64,000 nucleotides of DNA from Mastigias papua (Eukaryota > Cnidaria > Scyphozoa > Rhizostomeae > Mastigiidae). Of the stretch, positions 14,801 to 26,094 are shown in pieces. A program made the position numbers and the translations under genes. The stretch is from contig OZ025281.1 of the NCBI GenBank assembly GCA_964019165.1, positions 12,945,558-13,009,557 on the forward strand, given 5' to 3'. The notes beneath the pieces were generated by a model, which did no database searches, was not told where the DNA came from, and worked only from the letters and a program-made list of their open reading frames with translations. Numbering within the stretch: the stretch's first letter is position 1; each line of letters opens with the position of its first letter.

Positions 14801-17800
14801 TACCAAGGTTATAGCCTTACTTTTTGGCCAAAAATCGCTCATTTTCATCACTTTTCAATCTGCAATCAAAATCAATCAATTTCAATTTTGGTCATTTTTC
14901 GGCAAAATACCAAGGTTATAGCCTTACTTTTTGGCCAAATATCGCTTATTTTCATCACTTTTCAATCTGCAATCAAATTCAATCAATTTCAATTTTGGTC
15001 ATTTTTCGGCAAAATACCAAGGTTATAGCCTTACATTTTGGCCAAAAATCGCTCATTTTCATCACTTTTCAATCTGCAATCAAAATCAATCAATTTCAAT
15101 TTTGGTCATTTTTTGGCAAAATACCAAGGTTATAGCCTTACTTTGTGGCCAAAAATCGCTCATTTTCATCACTTTTCAATCTGCAATCAAAATCAATCAA
15201 TTTCAATTTTGGTCATTTTTCGGCAAAATACCAAGGTTATAGCCTTACTTTTTGGCCAAAAATCGCTCATTTTCATCACTTTTCAATCTGCAATCAATAT
15301 CAATCAATTTCAATTTTGGTCATTTTTCGGCAAAATACCAAGGTTATAGCCTTACTTTTTGGCCAAAAATCGCTCATTTTCATCACTTGTCAATCTGCAA
15401 TCAAAATCAATCAATTTCAATTTTGGTCATTTTTCGGCAAAATACCAAGGTTATAGCCTTACTTTTTGGCCAAACAGCGCTCATTTTCATCACTTTTCAA
15501 TCTGCAATCAAAATCAATCAATTTCAATTTTGGTCATTTTTCGGCAAAATACCAAGGTTATAGCCTTACTGTTTGGCCAAATATCGCTCATTTTCATCAC
15601 TTTTCAATCTGCAATCAAAATCAATCAATTTCAATTTTGGTCATTTGTCGGCAAAATACCAGGGTTATAGCCTTACTTTTGGCCAAAAATCGCTCATTTT
15701 CATCACTTTTCAATCTGCAATCAAAATCAATCAATTTCAATTTTGGTCATTTGTCGGCAAAATACCAAGGTTATAGCCTTACTTTTGGCCAAACATCGCT
15801 CATTTTCATCACTTTTCAATCTGCAATCAAAATCAATCAATTTCAATTTTGGTCATTTTTCGGCAAAATACCAAGGTTATAGCCTTACTTTTTGGCCAAA
15901 AATCGCTCATTTTCATCACTTTTCAATCTGCAATCAAAATCAATCAATTTCAATTTTGGTCATTTGTCGGCAAAATACCAAGGTTATAGCCTTACTCTTT
16001 GGCCAAAAATCGCTCATTTTCATCACTTTTCAATCTGCAATCAATATCAATCAATTTCAATTTTGGTCATTTTTCGGCAAAATACCAAGGTTATAGCCTT
16101 ACTCTTTGGCCACAAATCGCTCATTTTCATCACTTTTCAATCTGCAATCAAAATCAATCAATTTCAATTTTGGTCATTTTTCGGCAATATACCAAGGTTA
16201 TAGCCTTACTTTTTGGCCAAATATCGCTCATTTTCATCACTTTTCAATCTGCAATCAAAATCAATCAATTTCAATTTTGGTCATTTTTCGGCAAAATACC
16301 AAGGTTATAGCCTTACTTTTTGGCCAAAAATCGCTCAGTTTCATCACTTTTCAATCTGCAATCAAAATCAATCAATTTCAATTTTGGTCATTTGTCGGCA
16401 AAATGCCAAGGTTATAGCCTTACTTTTTGGCCAAAAATCGCTCATTTTCATCACTTTTCAATCTGCAATCAAACTCAATCAATTTCAATTTTGGTCATTT
16501 GTCGGCAAAATACCAAGGTTATAGCATTACTCTTTGGCCAAAAATCGCTCATTTTCATCACTTTTCAATCTGCAATCAATATCAATCAATTTCAATTTTG
16601 GTCATTTTTCGGCAAAATACCAAGGTTATAGCCTTACTTTTTGGCCAAAAATCGCTCATTTTCATCACTTTTCAATCTGCAATCAAAATCAATCAATTTC
16701 AATTTTGGTCATTTTTCGGCAAAATACCAAGGTTATAGCCTTACTTTTTGGCCAAAAATCGCTCAGTTTCATCACTTTTCAATCTGCAATCAAAATCAAT
16801 CAATTTCAATTTTGGTCATTTTTCGGCAAAATACCAAGGTTATAGCCTTACTTTTTGGCCAAAAATCGCTCATTTTCATCACTTTTCAATCTGCAATCAA
16901 AATCAATCAATTTCAATTTTGGTCATTTTTCGGCAAAATACCAAGGTTATAGCCTTACTTTTTGGCCAAAAATCGCTCATTTTCATCAGTTTTCAATCTG
17001 CAATCAAAATCAATCAATTTCAATTTTGGTCATTTTTCGGCAAAATACCAAGGTTATAGCCTTACTTTTTGGCCAAAAATCGCTCATTTTCATCACTTTT
17101 CAATCTGCAATCAAAATCAATCAATTTCAATTTTGGTCATTTGTCGGCAAAATACCAAAGTTATAGCCTTACTTTCTGGCTAAAAATCGCTCATTTTCAT
17201 CGCTTTTCAATCTGCAATCAAAATCAATCAATTTCAATTTTGGTCATTTTTCGGCAAACTACCAAGGTTATAGCCTTACTTTTTGGCCAAAAATCGCTCA
17301 GTTTCATCACTTTTCAATCTGCAATCAAAATCAATCAATTTCAATTTTGGTCATTTGTCGGCAAAATGCCAAGGTTATAGCCTTACTTTTTGGCCAGAAA
17401 TCGCTCATTTTCATCACTTTTCAATCTGCAATCAAAATCAATCAATTTCAATTTTGGTCATTTTTCGGCAAAATACCAAGGTTATAGCCTTACTTTTTGG
17501 CCAAAAATCGCTCATTTTCATCACTTTTCAATCTGCAATCAAAATCAATCAATTTCAATTTTGGTCATTTGTCGGCAAAATACCAAGGTTATAGCCTTAC
17601 TTTTTGGCCAAAAATCGCTCATTTTCATCACTTTTCAATCTGCAATCAAAATCAATCAATTTCAATTTTGGTCATTTTCGGCAAAATACCAAGGTTATAG
17701 CCTTACTTTTTGGCCAAAAATCGCTCATTTTCATCACTTTTCAATCTGCAATCAAAATCAATCAATTTCAATTTTGGTCATTTGTCGGCAAAATACCAAG

Positions 17801-18250
17801 GTTATAGCCTTACTCTTTGGCCAAAAATCGCTCATTTTCATCACTTTTCAATCTGCAATCAAAATCAATCAATTTCAATTTTGGTCATTTTTCGGCAAAA
17901 TACCAAGGTTATAGCCTTACTTTTTGGCCAAAAATCGCTCATTTTCATCACTTTTCAATCTGCAATCAAAATCAATCAATTTCAATTTTGGTCATTTTTC
18001 GGCAAAATACCAAGGTTATAGCCTTACTTTTTGGCCAAAAATCGCTCATTTTCATCACTTTTCAATCTGCAATCAAAATCAATCAATTTCAATTTTGGTC
18101 ATTTTTCGGCAAAATACCAAGGTTATAGCCTTACTTTTTGGCCAAAAATCGCTCATTTTCATCACTTTTCAATCTGCAATCAAAATCAAGCAATGTCAAT
18201 TTTGGTCATTTTTCGGCAAAATACCAAGGTTATAGCCTTACTTTTTGGCC
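9100..18250 (+). repeat. Large tandem duplication inside the satellite, ~4,598-bp offset (43 monomers)
   Basis: Rare monomer variants in about 9.1-13.55 kb reappear in the same order at +4,598 bp (about 13.7-18.25 kb): GGCCACAAATCGC at 9159 and 13757, CGGCAACATACC at 9661 and 14259, ATCGCTTATTTTC at about 10346 and 14944, GGTCATTTTTTGGC at about 10505 and 15103, the AGCATTACTC variant at about 11926 and 16524, and GGCTAAAAATCGC at about 12581 and 17179. From about 12.9 kb the offset becomes 4,705 bp, so one monomer was gained or lost in one copy. The variants between copies look few, so the duplication is recent, or was kept similar by gene conversion. Confidence 0.85.
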
Positions 18251-18806
18251 AAATATCGCTCATTTTCATCACTTTTCAATCTGCAATCAAAATCAATCAA
18301 TTTCAATTTTGGTCATTTTTCGGCAAAATACCAAGGTTATAGCCTTACTTTTTGGCCAAACATCGCTCATTTTCATCACTTTTCAATCTGCAATCAAAAT
18401 CAATCAATTTCAATTTTGGTCATTTGTCGGCAAAATACCAAGGTTATAGCCTTACTTTTTGGCCAAAAATCGCTCATTTTCATCACTTTTCAATCTGCAA
18501 TCAAAATCAATCAATTTCAATTTTGGTCATTTTTCGGCAAAATACCAAGGTTATAGCCTTACGTTTTGGCCAAATATCGCTCATTTTCATCAATTTTCAA
18601 TCTGCAATCAAAATCAATCAATGTCAATTTTGGTCATTTTTCGGCAAAATACCAAGGTTATAGCCTTACATTTTGGCCAAAAATCGCTCATTTTCATCAC
18701 TTTTCAATCTGCAATCAAAATCAATCAATTTCAATTTTGGTCATTTGTCGGCAAAATACCAAGGTTATAGCCTTACTTTTTGGCCAAAAATCGCTCATTT
18801 TCATCA

Positions 18807-18810
18807 CTTT
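18807..18810. repeat. Target site duplication CTTT, left copy
   Basis: CTTT precedes the left LTR and is repeated at 26091-26094 after the right LTR. Removing the element plus one CTTT restores the satellite string CATCACTTTTCAATC, so the array was continuous before insertion. Confidence 0.9.
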
Positions 18811-19288
18811 TGTTAAGCCTATCTTTTATGAATGGGCTCAACTGTGAGTTCTTAGGGCAACAATGTCTTAAAAGTCTGTACGATATTTCAACGTTCTATT
18901 TACGAATAAGAATAAAACTTACGACCTGAAGGCTTGATACAGGAATCTATCGGCAAGGACCTTCTCTTGAATTCAACGGGTCAATCTTGATGTGCCCTAC
19001 GCTATACTATCAGAGTTTTCTAAAAAATAATACCAGCTTGGCAGAACGTCTACTTCTCTCTAACCAAAAAGACTCCTATCTACCTCTAAAACTACGCCTT
19101 TTATAACTCACAGCTAATAGATTACGAAATGAACTAAAAATAAGAATTAACAGTAAATTGTCCAATCTGGTTCTTCCTACGGGTTTCTGATGCAATTATT
19201 GCACCAGCAGTTGCGATTTAATTTTGAAATAGTTATAACGTCATTCCTCAATCTGTGCAAACTGGCGATGAGCCTCCTTTTCGTAACA
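18811..19288 (-). repeat. 3' LTR of the first gypsy element
   Basis: 478 bp, plus-strand ends TGTTAAGCC and TTCGTAACA (TG...CA). It differs from the other LTR by about four substitutions (AATGGG/AAGGGG, CAATGT/CAATTT, CGAAAT/CGACAT, TTCTGA/TTCTCA). It is next to the polypurine tract, which makes it the 3' LTR. Confidence 0.95.
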
Positions 19289-19291
19289 TGA

Positions 19292-19302
19292 CTCCCCCCT
19301 TT
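19292..19302 (-). promoter_or_regulatory. Polypurine tract of the first gypsy element
   Basis: On the minus strand AAAGGGGGGAG lies 3 bp before the 3' LTR. This is the expected place for the plus-strand DNA primer in reverse transcription. Confidence 0.8.
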
Positions 19303-19350
19303 GAGGACAAGCCTCCCGGCTTGAGCTGGGGACGGATGTCCATAGGCAGT

Positions 19351-22300
19351 TTATATAGCGCGAATTATGGCTGGCTGGAATCGATCTTCTGGACGCGTAA
19401 TCGGCGGCTCTGAGTCTGCTGTATTGTCAACATTTAATGGAGTTGGAACCGAATTTCCCTCAGAGAGAGTGCTAGGAACATCTGGTAAGACTTCTGAGAC
19501 AAAGCTATCCGACGGTAAATCTGACTCCTGGAGATCCGGTGTTATAAGGTCGTCATTCGGCGGTTCAATAGGGCGATCAGCCGGGTCATAATATGGCTTA
19601 AGACGATTTGCGTGCACTGGAACTGAAACTGGACGATTATCTAGAGTGCGTAATTTGAAATGAACGGGCGACAATTTAGCGACAATACGATATGGTCCGT
19701 GAAAATTGTGCTGGAGTTTTTTTGATAAGCCCTTTTTTTTCTTCGGGGTGTATACCCATACGCGACTACCGACTTCGAAAGGAACAGGTGAAGCCTTCTT
19801 ATCATAGTACGATTTCATTTTTTGTTGAGCCAGTTGCGTGTTCGAGAGAATAAGCTGTTGAGCACTTTCAATGTTTTCAACAATTTTAGCACGAAGCTGC
19901 GCAACTGATGTCGATACAGTTGAATCGGGCAAAATAAGGGCCGCATCAATAGGTAGGCGTGGTTCTCGTCCGTATAATAAGTAGAATGGTGACTCACCTG
20001 TAGTGGCATTGAGAGAAACTCGGTATGCAAACAATACCAACGGTAAATGCTTATCCCAGTCCTTCTGATTCGTGCTAACGTACATAGATAGCGCTTCAGC
20101 TAGTGTGCCATTAAAACGTTCCACTAGGCCGTCCGTCTGCGGGTGATAAGCAGTGGTGTGTAAGCGCCGCGTGTTCAAAAGTTTACAGACTTCCTTTACG
20201 ATAGATGCCATAAAATTAGGTCCTCGGTCCGATAACAAGGCGCGTGGGGCACCATGACGCGCTACAATTTCGTTTACGAGTAATTCAGCGATACGCGGAG
20301 CTTCGATAGATGGCAAAGCAAAAGCCTCCGGCCAGCGAGTATAGTAGTCTGAAAAAACGATGATATAGCGATTTCCATCGTGGGATGGCGGGAAAGGACC
20401 AAGAGCATCCATAGCAATACGATCAAACGCTCCTTGCACTGGAATTGGGAGGAGAGGAGCTTTATGTGCCCTCCTAGGAATCTTTTTCATTGCACAATCG
20501 ACACATGAGTTGCACCAATGGGCAACATCCTTGTACATGTTGGGCCAATAATAACGCGCCCGAATTTTCTCATACGTTTTTGTGATTCCAAAATGACTAC
20601 CAGTTGGATCGTCGTGGCAAGCAACAAGGATCTCGTGGCGCAAAGAGGCAGGTATGACAACTTGACTGGACAAGGACCGAGCTCTTCTTTTACCAGGGCT
20701 CCAAAGGTGACACAAAATTTCATTTTCATCTAAATAGAAGTCGTCGATAGATAGTAACAATGAACGGGCTTGTGAGTCGTCGGCTGGTAACTGAGTGGAT
20801 TCTAGATATCTGATGATATCAGCGAGGTCCCTGTCCTCTCGCTGTAGCTTAGCTAGTGAGTCTGGTTGCGGGCAAGGGTGCTCAATTACCGCGACAGGAC
20901 GTGTTAAAGACGATGGAATAGATTCAGGCTTGATTAAATGTTGCGGGGGTGCATAAGAACGGCGAGAAAGGGCATCTGCATTACCATTAAGAGTACCGGC
21001 ACGATGAATTATTTCAAAATCATACTGTTGTAATTGTAGTGCCCATCGAGCAAGCCTGCCAGTTGGATCCCGTACTTTCATCAGCCACGACAAACTCCCA
21101 TGATCGGTGTGAACAAAAAACCTTTTTCCAGAAAGATATGGTTGATATCGTTTTATGCCATCAACTACTGCCAGCGCTTCACGTTCTGTTGTGCTATAAC
21201 GTTTTTCTGTTACAGTAAGCTCACGTCCTCCATATGCCAGAACAACTTCTTTTCCATCTACTATCTGACCAAGAATGTAACCTAATGCAGTCTGGCTTGC
21301 ATCCGTATAAAGATGAAATGGCGCAGAGAAATTTGGATATGCTAAAATTGGCGGCGAGCACAAGCGTTTTTTCAGCTCGGAAAAGGCAGTTTCGCAATCT
21401 GGAGTCCAAACAAACGAGATGTTTTTACGAGTTAAAGTATTCAACGGTGAGGCAATCTTCGAGAACCCTTCGACAAAACGACGATAATAATTACATAGGC
21501 CCAGAAAGCTGCGAACTTCTTTCACAGTTTTTGGCGTAGGAAAAGACTTAACAGCCTCGAGTTTCTGCGGATCAGGGGCAATGCCCGACGAAGATACGAT
21601 AAATCCAAGATAGTTCACTGAATCTTGAGCGAAATGACATTTTGATGGCTTTAATTTTAGGTTGGCAGCACGGAATCGATCGAAAACAGTTTTTAAACGA
21701 GATAAATGATCCGAAAAGGACGATGAAAATATGATGACGTCATCTATGTAAACGAGGCATATCTTCCATTCGAGGCCATGCAATATTCTGGACATAAGTC
21801 GTTGAAATTGTGGGGGAGCATTGGTTAAACCGAAACTAAGAACATTAAACTGGTACAATCCAGCATGTGAAATGAATGCAGTTTTCTCTTTAGAATCCGG
21901 ATGCATAGCAACTTGGTGGTAACCCGATTGAAGATCTAAGGTTGAAAAATATTTGGCTCCAGCGAGAGAGTCTAAAGCATCATCGATTCTTGGGAGTGGA
22001 TAACTGTCCTTACGGGTTACAGCGTTTAGTTTCCGATAATCAATGCAAAAACGGGTCCCCCCATCTTTCTTCTTGACAAGTACAACTGGAGAGCTCCATG
22101 GGCTAGAAGAAACCTCAATAATGCCTTGATCTAGCATTTCATTAATGTGCTTTTCAATAGAGGCCTTCTGGCTGTGCGAGACGCGATATGGTTGTTGTTT
22201 GATGGGCATAGCATTACCTGTATCAATCCCATGCTGAACTATAGTTGTGTGGCCTAAATCTAAGGTGGATTTAGCGAAAATATCAGAATATTGGTCTAAC

Positions 22301-23358
22301 AATGTTTGTAGCTTATGATTTTCTTGAGAGGATAGATTTCGACTAGGCAAACAACTGAATTTCAGAGGAGTCATTCCTGATGCAGTATTAACATGGGAGT
22401 CCATGGCAGAAACAGAGGGGTCTGAATCAAGAGGAATAATGTCATCGGTGACTTTTGTCTCTTCAAATTTTGCAATGGTAGCACCTTTATGGATCAACAC
22501 GGGAGAATCCGAAGGATTAATCAGCCGCAGGGTTACTTTACCGTCACTATCGGGCTGGCAAAGTGTAGATGCGCAAAGTAGATGATAACGATCAGAAAGT
22601 TTGGGTACTCCTTCTATTAAACCTACAGCAGGTTCAGAGGGAAATGATGTTAAGACAGCTGGAATAACAACTTCACTACTACCATCAATAACGAACGTTC
22701 TTGCTATTCTAACGTCAGCAGTCAGCGGGGGAGTATCACCGTTAGCAAAACATACACTATCATTTCCGGCAAACGTTACCTTTTCATTACCAACATCCAC
22801 TACTGCGCGATATTTCTGTAAAAAATCTCTCCCTAGGACGACATTATACGACAAGTCCGGAACAACGACAGCATTACAATCATAATCACATTGTCCAATC
22901 GAAAGATCAAAAGATACGGCACCGGTTACAGGTACTGTGCCCCCATTTGCGGTTTTAATACTCTCAAAAAGCTGTTTCTGCGTCAAAGCATATTTACATC
23001 TCAAAACATCATGAAAAAATCCTTCACTAACGACTGTTACTGCGGCACCAGTATCTACCAATAGCTTAAAATGCTGCTTTAAAATAGTTCCCCAGATCAA
23101 GACATTAGATGGGGTCGATACAGCATGCAATGTTTTAGAATGTACTTGTAAAGATGGGCTGATTGTGTTTTTGACTTCACGTTCAATAGCAAAATTCTCG
23201 TCCGTAAAATCGGTTTGGGTTCCTTGGGAAAACTTTTGAACCTCTGAGATATCTCTGTTACTAGGCATTGATGAACTGACTTCTTTATTTCTTTGCGTAA
23301 AAGCTGGCGGGACTTTTTGGTTTCTCGGGAATGGCTGGTGGGCCCTCACTGTCCCCAT
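19351..23358 (-). CDS. pol: Gypsy Pol polyprotein (protease, RT, RNase H, integrase)
   Basis: An intact 1,335-residue frame. Retropepsin-type protease: VDTGA with Asp at residue 102 and the later VVLGRDF box near 174. Reverse transcriptase, about 390-600: [37 protein letters not shown] and the catalytic YIDD at 537-540. RNase H acidic residues at about D686, E727, D752 and D795. Integrase: HHCC zinc site (H915, H922, C949, C952) and a D,D35E triad (D984, D1044, E1080), then a GPY/F-type module (FHGPYRIV) near the C-terminal end. The product would copy element RNA into DNA and integrate it. The ATG overlaps the gag stop: pol is in the -1 frame relative to gag with a 13-nt overlap, so a -1 frameshift or restart is likely. 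No stop or missing catalytic residue was found. Confidence 0.96.
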   Translation of the reverse strand: MGTVRAHQPFPRNQKVPPAFTQRNKEVSSSMPSNRDISEVQKFSQGTQTDFTDENFAIEREVKNTISPSLQVHSKTLHAVSTPSNVLIWGTILKQHFKLLVDTGAAVTVVSEGFFHDVLRCKYALTQKQLFESIKTANGGTVPVTGAVSFDLSIGQCDYDCNAVVVPDLSYNVVLGRDFLQKYRAVVDVGNEKVTFAGNDSVCFANGDTPPLTADVRIARTFVIDGSSEVVIPAVLTSFPSEPAVGLIEGVPKLSDRYHLLCASTLCQPDSDGKVTLRLINPSDSPVLIHKGATIAKFEETKVTDDIIPLDSDPSVSAMDSHVNTASGMTPLKFSCLPSRNLSSQENHKLQTLLDQYSDIFAKSTLDLGHTTIVQHGIDTGNAMPIKQQPYRVSHSQKASIEKHINEMLDQGIIEVSSSPWSSPVVLVKKKDGGTRFCIDYRKLNAVTRKDSYPLPRIDDALDSLAGAKYFSTLDLQSGYHQVAMHPDSKEKTAFISHAGLYQFNVLSFGLTNAPPQFQRLMSRILHGLEWKICLVYIDDVIIFSSSFSDHLSRLKTVFDRFRAANLKLKPSKCHFAQDSVNYLGFIVSSSGIAPDPQKLEAVKSFPTPKTVKEVRSFLGLCNYYRRFVEGFSKIASPLNTLTRKNISFVWTPDCETAFSELKKRLCSPPILAYPNFSAPFHLYTDASQTALGYILGQIVDGKEVVLAYGGRELTVTEKRYSTTEREALAVVDGIKRYQPYLSGKRFFVHTDHGSLSWLMKVRDPTGRLARWALQLQQYDFEIIHRAGTLNGNADALSRRSYAPPQHLIKPESIPSSLTRPVAVIEHPCPQPDSLAKLQREDRDLADIIRYLESTQLPADDSQARSLLLSIDDFYLDENEILCHLWSPGKRRARSLSSQVVIPASLRHEILVACHDDPTGSHFGITKTYEKIRARYYWPNMYKDVAHWCNSCVDCAMKKIPRRAHKAPLLPIPVQGAFDRIAMDALGPFPPSHDGNRYIIVFSDYYTRWPEAFALPSIEAPRIAELLVNEIVARHGAPRALLSDRGPNFMASIVKEVCKLLNTRRLHTTAYHPQTDGLVERFNGTLAEALSMYVSTNQKDWDKHLPLVLFAYRVSLNATTGESPFYLLYGREPRLPIDAALILPDSTVSTSVAQLRAKIVENIESAQQLILSNTQLAQQKMKSYYDKKASPVPFEVGSRVWVYTPKKKKGLSKKLQHNFHGPYRIVAKLSPVHFKLRTLDNRPVSVPVHANRLKPYYDPADRPIEPPNDDLITPDLQESDLPSDSFVSEVLPDVPSTLSEGNSVPTPLNVDNTADSEPPITRPEDRFQPAIIRAI

Positions 23359-25254
23359 TGAGAGGGCCCTGTGCCGTTTAAAGAAGCATCATTACGATTT
23401 TGCGGCTGCTGGTATTGGGACTGTGCATGTTGGCCTGCAAAACTACGGGAACCTCCACGGAACGGGGGCTGCTGAGTTCTTTGTGGAACATCCCAGCAAT
23501 AACGGGCCACGTGACCTACGCGATTACACGCATTACAAATGGGCCGCCCATCGCTCGTGCGGATATTTCTACCCCTAGCAAAAGTGTTTGTTGTTTTCCA
23601 ATTATGTTGATTGTTTCCATGGTTACTTCCTCGTGCCTCTTGTCTAAAACCTGTCTGAATGGCAGCTATTATTTCATGTCTCAGACCCTGGAAGTCACCG
23701 GAAGGATTAGCAGCTTGAGACGGGGTTACAATGGTATTGTTTGCACTTAGGGCATCTAACTGGGCAGCATCCTGATGGGGAGTTTTGTTTGCAAGGGAAA
23801 ACAAGAGATTTACCTGGCCTTCAAGCTCTTTTATGCGCTGTTCCTGAGCTGGTACTGATGGAGGTGCTAGAGGAAAAGTATGAGCACTGGTTTTTGACAC
23901 TGAATCACGTAAACGCGCAAGGTTTTCTGCCTCGGCAAATGTTTTTGGTTGGTTAAGGAGTACGTGAGTTTTAATAGCATCGTTTAGGCCGTTCACAAAA
24001 ATGTTCATCATATCTTTATCGGACAAAGAAAGACGCTGAGATTTCTTAATGATGTCTTCCGTATACAGAGCAAGCGGTTCGTTTTGACCCTGTTTTCGAG
24101 AGTACAACTCTTGTCGAAAGAAAAATTCTAGATTCTGAGATCCAAATCGCGTTTTCAGTTCTCCCACTAATTCGTTAAAATCGGAAGTTGTCTCGTTAGG
24201 CAAAGTTTGAAACCAAGCCGACGCAGAACCTCCTAACAGCAAGGACAATGCATTTAACTTCTTAGAGTTGGACCATCCATAAAATTTGGAGTAGCGCTCG
24301 AACTGTAGAAGCCACTCGTTTACATCTTCCGTTGCAGGCCCGTCGGAACCGGGGGGGCTGGGGGGGCTTCAGCCCCCCCAATATTTTGCAACTATTTGCT
24401 CTATAAATTTTCAAGAAAACATTGCAAAGCTATACTATAAATTCGCAAAAATATTAACCAGTTCAGCTACCAGCCATCCCTTTCAATCATTTATTTCGTG
24501 TTCAAAGAACCAATGTATACTTGATCAGGAACGTTAAACAGCATGAGCGAAGAAAGAGAAGTCTTGAAAACTGAATGTTATGCGAAGATGCTGGGAGGGC
24601 GTCAGGGTCTGACTTTTATGTTCCATCAACCTTAAAATACTTCATCATCGATAGTATTGTTTGGTAATTTGATTATTTGGTAAGCAGATTTTTGGACAAT
24701 TGTCGAACAGAGATTTGTGTATTAAAGTTAATGTAGCACACAAAAGCACACGAGCATAGGTGGTTGAAAAAGAGTTTTGGCAGTGATTATGATTTCTTAA
24801 GTTGATTGCTGGCGTGCATTGCACGGAGACAGTAGGAAAGTTTTGCTGTCAATGACTGCAAAGTATTCCGTTAGCTTTTTCAGCCACAGGTAATGTTAGT
24901 AGATGACTGCAAATACATAGATTCCAGCCAATTTACAACGTCCATTTCAAAAATTTTCTTAATTCTGTAAATAGTAATTCATCCATTAAAAATGGCAATT
25001 TGTATAGCCAGGTTGCTTTCCAGCAATCTAAAGGGCGTGGTCGAACAAAAATTCTCCCGGAGCCCAGTGCAGTCTGCTTTATTTACAGCCCCCCCAATAT
25101 CATTTTCGTTCCGACGGGCCTGCGTTGGAAACCCGTTAAACATTTTGGGCTTAAAAAGACTAGCTTGGGAATTACCTTCTAAAGCTGCTTGCATGGCTGA
25201 CATTTGATTTTGCAATTCAAGTACTAATGGTTGCTGAGCTTGGTCAAGCGACAT
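23346..25254 (-). pseudogene. gag: Gypsy Gag, interrupted by a DNA transposon
   Basis: Two pieces of one reading frame. The N-terminal piece starts at 25254 with MSLDQAQQPL and runs to about 25128. The C-terminal piece is open from about 24334 to the stop at 23346 and contains a retrotransposon-gag region (WFQTLPNETTSDF, then FFFRQELYSRKQG) and one CCHC zinc knuckle, C-x2-C-x4-H-x4-C (CNACNRVGHVARYC), for nucleic-acid binding. Between them sits the 788-bp element 24335-25122 plus one copy of its 5-bp target duplication. The two pieces total 1,116 nt, a multiple of three, so the break is due to this insertion alone. The ancestral Gag would be about 371 residues. As it stands no full-length Gag can be made. 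Confidence 0.88.
24335..25122. mobile_element. Non-autonomous DNA transposon (MITE), hAT-like, nested in gag
   Basis: 788 bp with perfect 15-bp terminal inverted repeats CAGGCCCGTCGGAAC / GTTCCGACGGGCCTG (24335-24349, 25108-25122), flanked by the direct repeat CGTTG (24330-24334, 25123-25127). G-rich and C-rich runs next to the left end (TGGGGGGGCTTCAGCCCCCCCA region near 24360-24380) form a subterminal hairpin, and a C-run occurs near the right end. No transposase frame is present. CAG-type ends with a 5-bp duplication suggest a hAT-related family, but superfamily assignment is an inference. Confidence 0.85.
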
Positions 25255-25592
25255 TTTGAATTAACACTTTTATGAAACTACAATTTCAAACAGTACGTGC
25301 GTCGGCAGGATTGCGTGTGATGATGCAATCGAAAGCAATCGAACTCGCAAAGAAATACACTGTAAGTCTTAAACCAATTTGTAGCTTTCCGTAGATATTA
25401 CACACAGTTTCTGATGAGTTACACGACTTTTCTTTTAAAATTCTCTATTTTCTACTCGCACGGTCTGTTCCCTTCTCTTCGGATGTGTCACTTGACGAAC
25501 TTTCAAACACAGTTTACGTCTCTACATATACGTCAATATCAGCATAAAAACTATACAAATTGTCTATAACCATTCAATTTCTTCAGCTTTTA
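25255..25592 (-). other. Leader of the first gypsy element
   Basis: The 5' untranslated leader between primer-binding site and gag start. AT-rich, no open frame of note. The packaging signal would be expected here but cannot be identified by eye. Confidence 0.6.
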
Positions 25593-25610
25593 TCCTCACA
25601 CGGGGCACCA
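25593..25610 (-). promoter_or_regulatory. Primer-binding site, tRNA-Met type
   Basis: Two bases inside the 5' LTR the minus strand reads TGGTGCCCCGTGTGAGGA. Its complement, TCCTCACACGGGGCACCA, is the 3' end I recall for animal elongator tRNA-Met including CCA, an 18-nt match. So minus-strand DNA synthesis is probably primed by tRNA-Met. Confidence 0.8.
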
Positions 25611-25612
25611 CT

Positions 25613-26090
25613 TGTTAAGCCTATCTTTTATGAAGGGGCTCAACTGTGAGTTCTTAGGGCAACAATTTCTTAAAAGTCTGTACGATATTTCAACGTTCTA
25701 TTTACGAATAAGAATAAAACTTACGACCTGAAGGCTTGATACAGGAATCTATCGGCAAGGACCTTCTCTTGAATTCAACGGGTCAATCTTGATGTGCCCT
25801 ACGCTATACTATCAGAGTTTTCTAAAAAATAATACCAGCTTGGCAGAACGTCTACTTCTCTCTAACCAAAAAGACTCCTATCTACCTCTAAAACTACGCC
25901 TTTTATAACTCACAGCTAATAGATTACGACATGAACTAAAAATAAGAATTAACAGTAAATTGTCCAATCTGGTTCTTCCTACGGGTTTCTCATGCAATTA
26001 TTGCACCAGCAGTTGCGATTTAATTTTGAAATAGTTATAACGTCATTCCTCAATCTGTGCAAACTGGCGATGAGCCTCCTTTTCGTAACA
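25613..26090 (-). repeat. 5' LTR of the first gypsy element
   Basis: 478 bp, about 99% identical to 18811-19288, next to the primer-binding site and therefore the 5' LTR. It would carry the element's promoter. No TATA box was assigned with confidence. Confidence 0.95.
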
Positions 26091-26094
26091 CTTT
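26091..26094. repeat. Target site duplication CTTT, right copy
   Basis: Matches 18807-18810. The satellite continues in phase directly after it. Confidence 0.9.

Larger units (their letters stand above)
1..18810 (+). repeat. 107-bp satellite DNA array (left block)
   Basis: A head-to-tail tandem repeat with a 107-bp period, about 176 monomers, running off the left edge of the window. Each monomer carries the anchors CTTTTTGGCCAAAAATCGC, TTTTCATCACTTTTCAATC and CCAAGGTTATAGCC. Neighbouring monomers differ by a few substitutions that recur in register, such as AAATATCGC for AAAAATCGC, CATTTGTCGG for CATTTTTCGG and TTACATTTTGG for TTACTTTTTGG, so monomer types can be tracked. A few monomers are 1 bp short (for example near 4616, 8728, 12970 and 17675) and variants with a CTTTTCGGC box occur near 268, 3700 and 4875. 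Because 107 is not a multiple of 3, the plus strand reads through about three monomers before a stop, giving hundreds of overlapping 103-codon frames. These are a by-product of the repeat and not genes. Confidence 0.98.
18811..26090 (-). mobile_element. Ty3/gypsy LTR retrotransposon inserted in the satellite
   Basis: A 7,280-bp element transcribed leftward: 5' LTR (25613-26090), primer-binding site, gag (interrupted), pol with protease, reverse transcriptase, RNase H and integrase in that order (Ty3/gypsy arrangement), polypurine tract, 3' LTR (18811-19288). The two 478-bp LTRs differ at about four positions by eye, so the insertion is young. No envelope-like frame is present between integrase and the 3' LTR. 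A 788-bp DNA transposon interrupts gag, so this copy probably cannot move on its own even though pol is open throughout. Confidence 0.96.

Noticed and set aside
1..18810. CRISPR array
   Set aside because: Monomers are contiguous with no unique spacers, and the DNA is eukaryotic.
1..18810. Hammerhead ribozyme inside the 107-bp satellite
   Set aside because: Looked on both strands for CUGANGA ... GAAA; the minus strand has GTGATGAAAAT and GCCGAAAAATG but not a core or pairing helices.
58..18847. Hundreds of overlapping ~103-codon plus-strand frames (MAKNRSFSSLF... type)
   Set aside because: They arise because the 107-bp satellite has few stops and its period is not a multiple of three. Each crosses about three monomers, and no independent coding signal is seen.
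19351..23358. Envelope gene (an endogenous retrovirus-like element)
   Set aside because: Pol ends close to the polypurine tract and 3' LTR; no room for an env frame.
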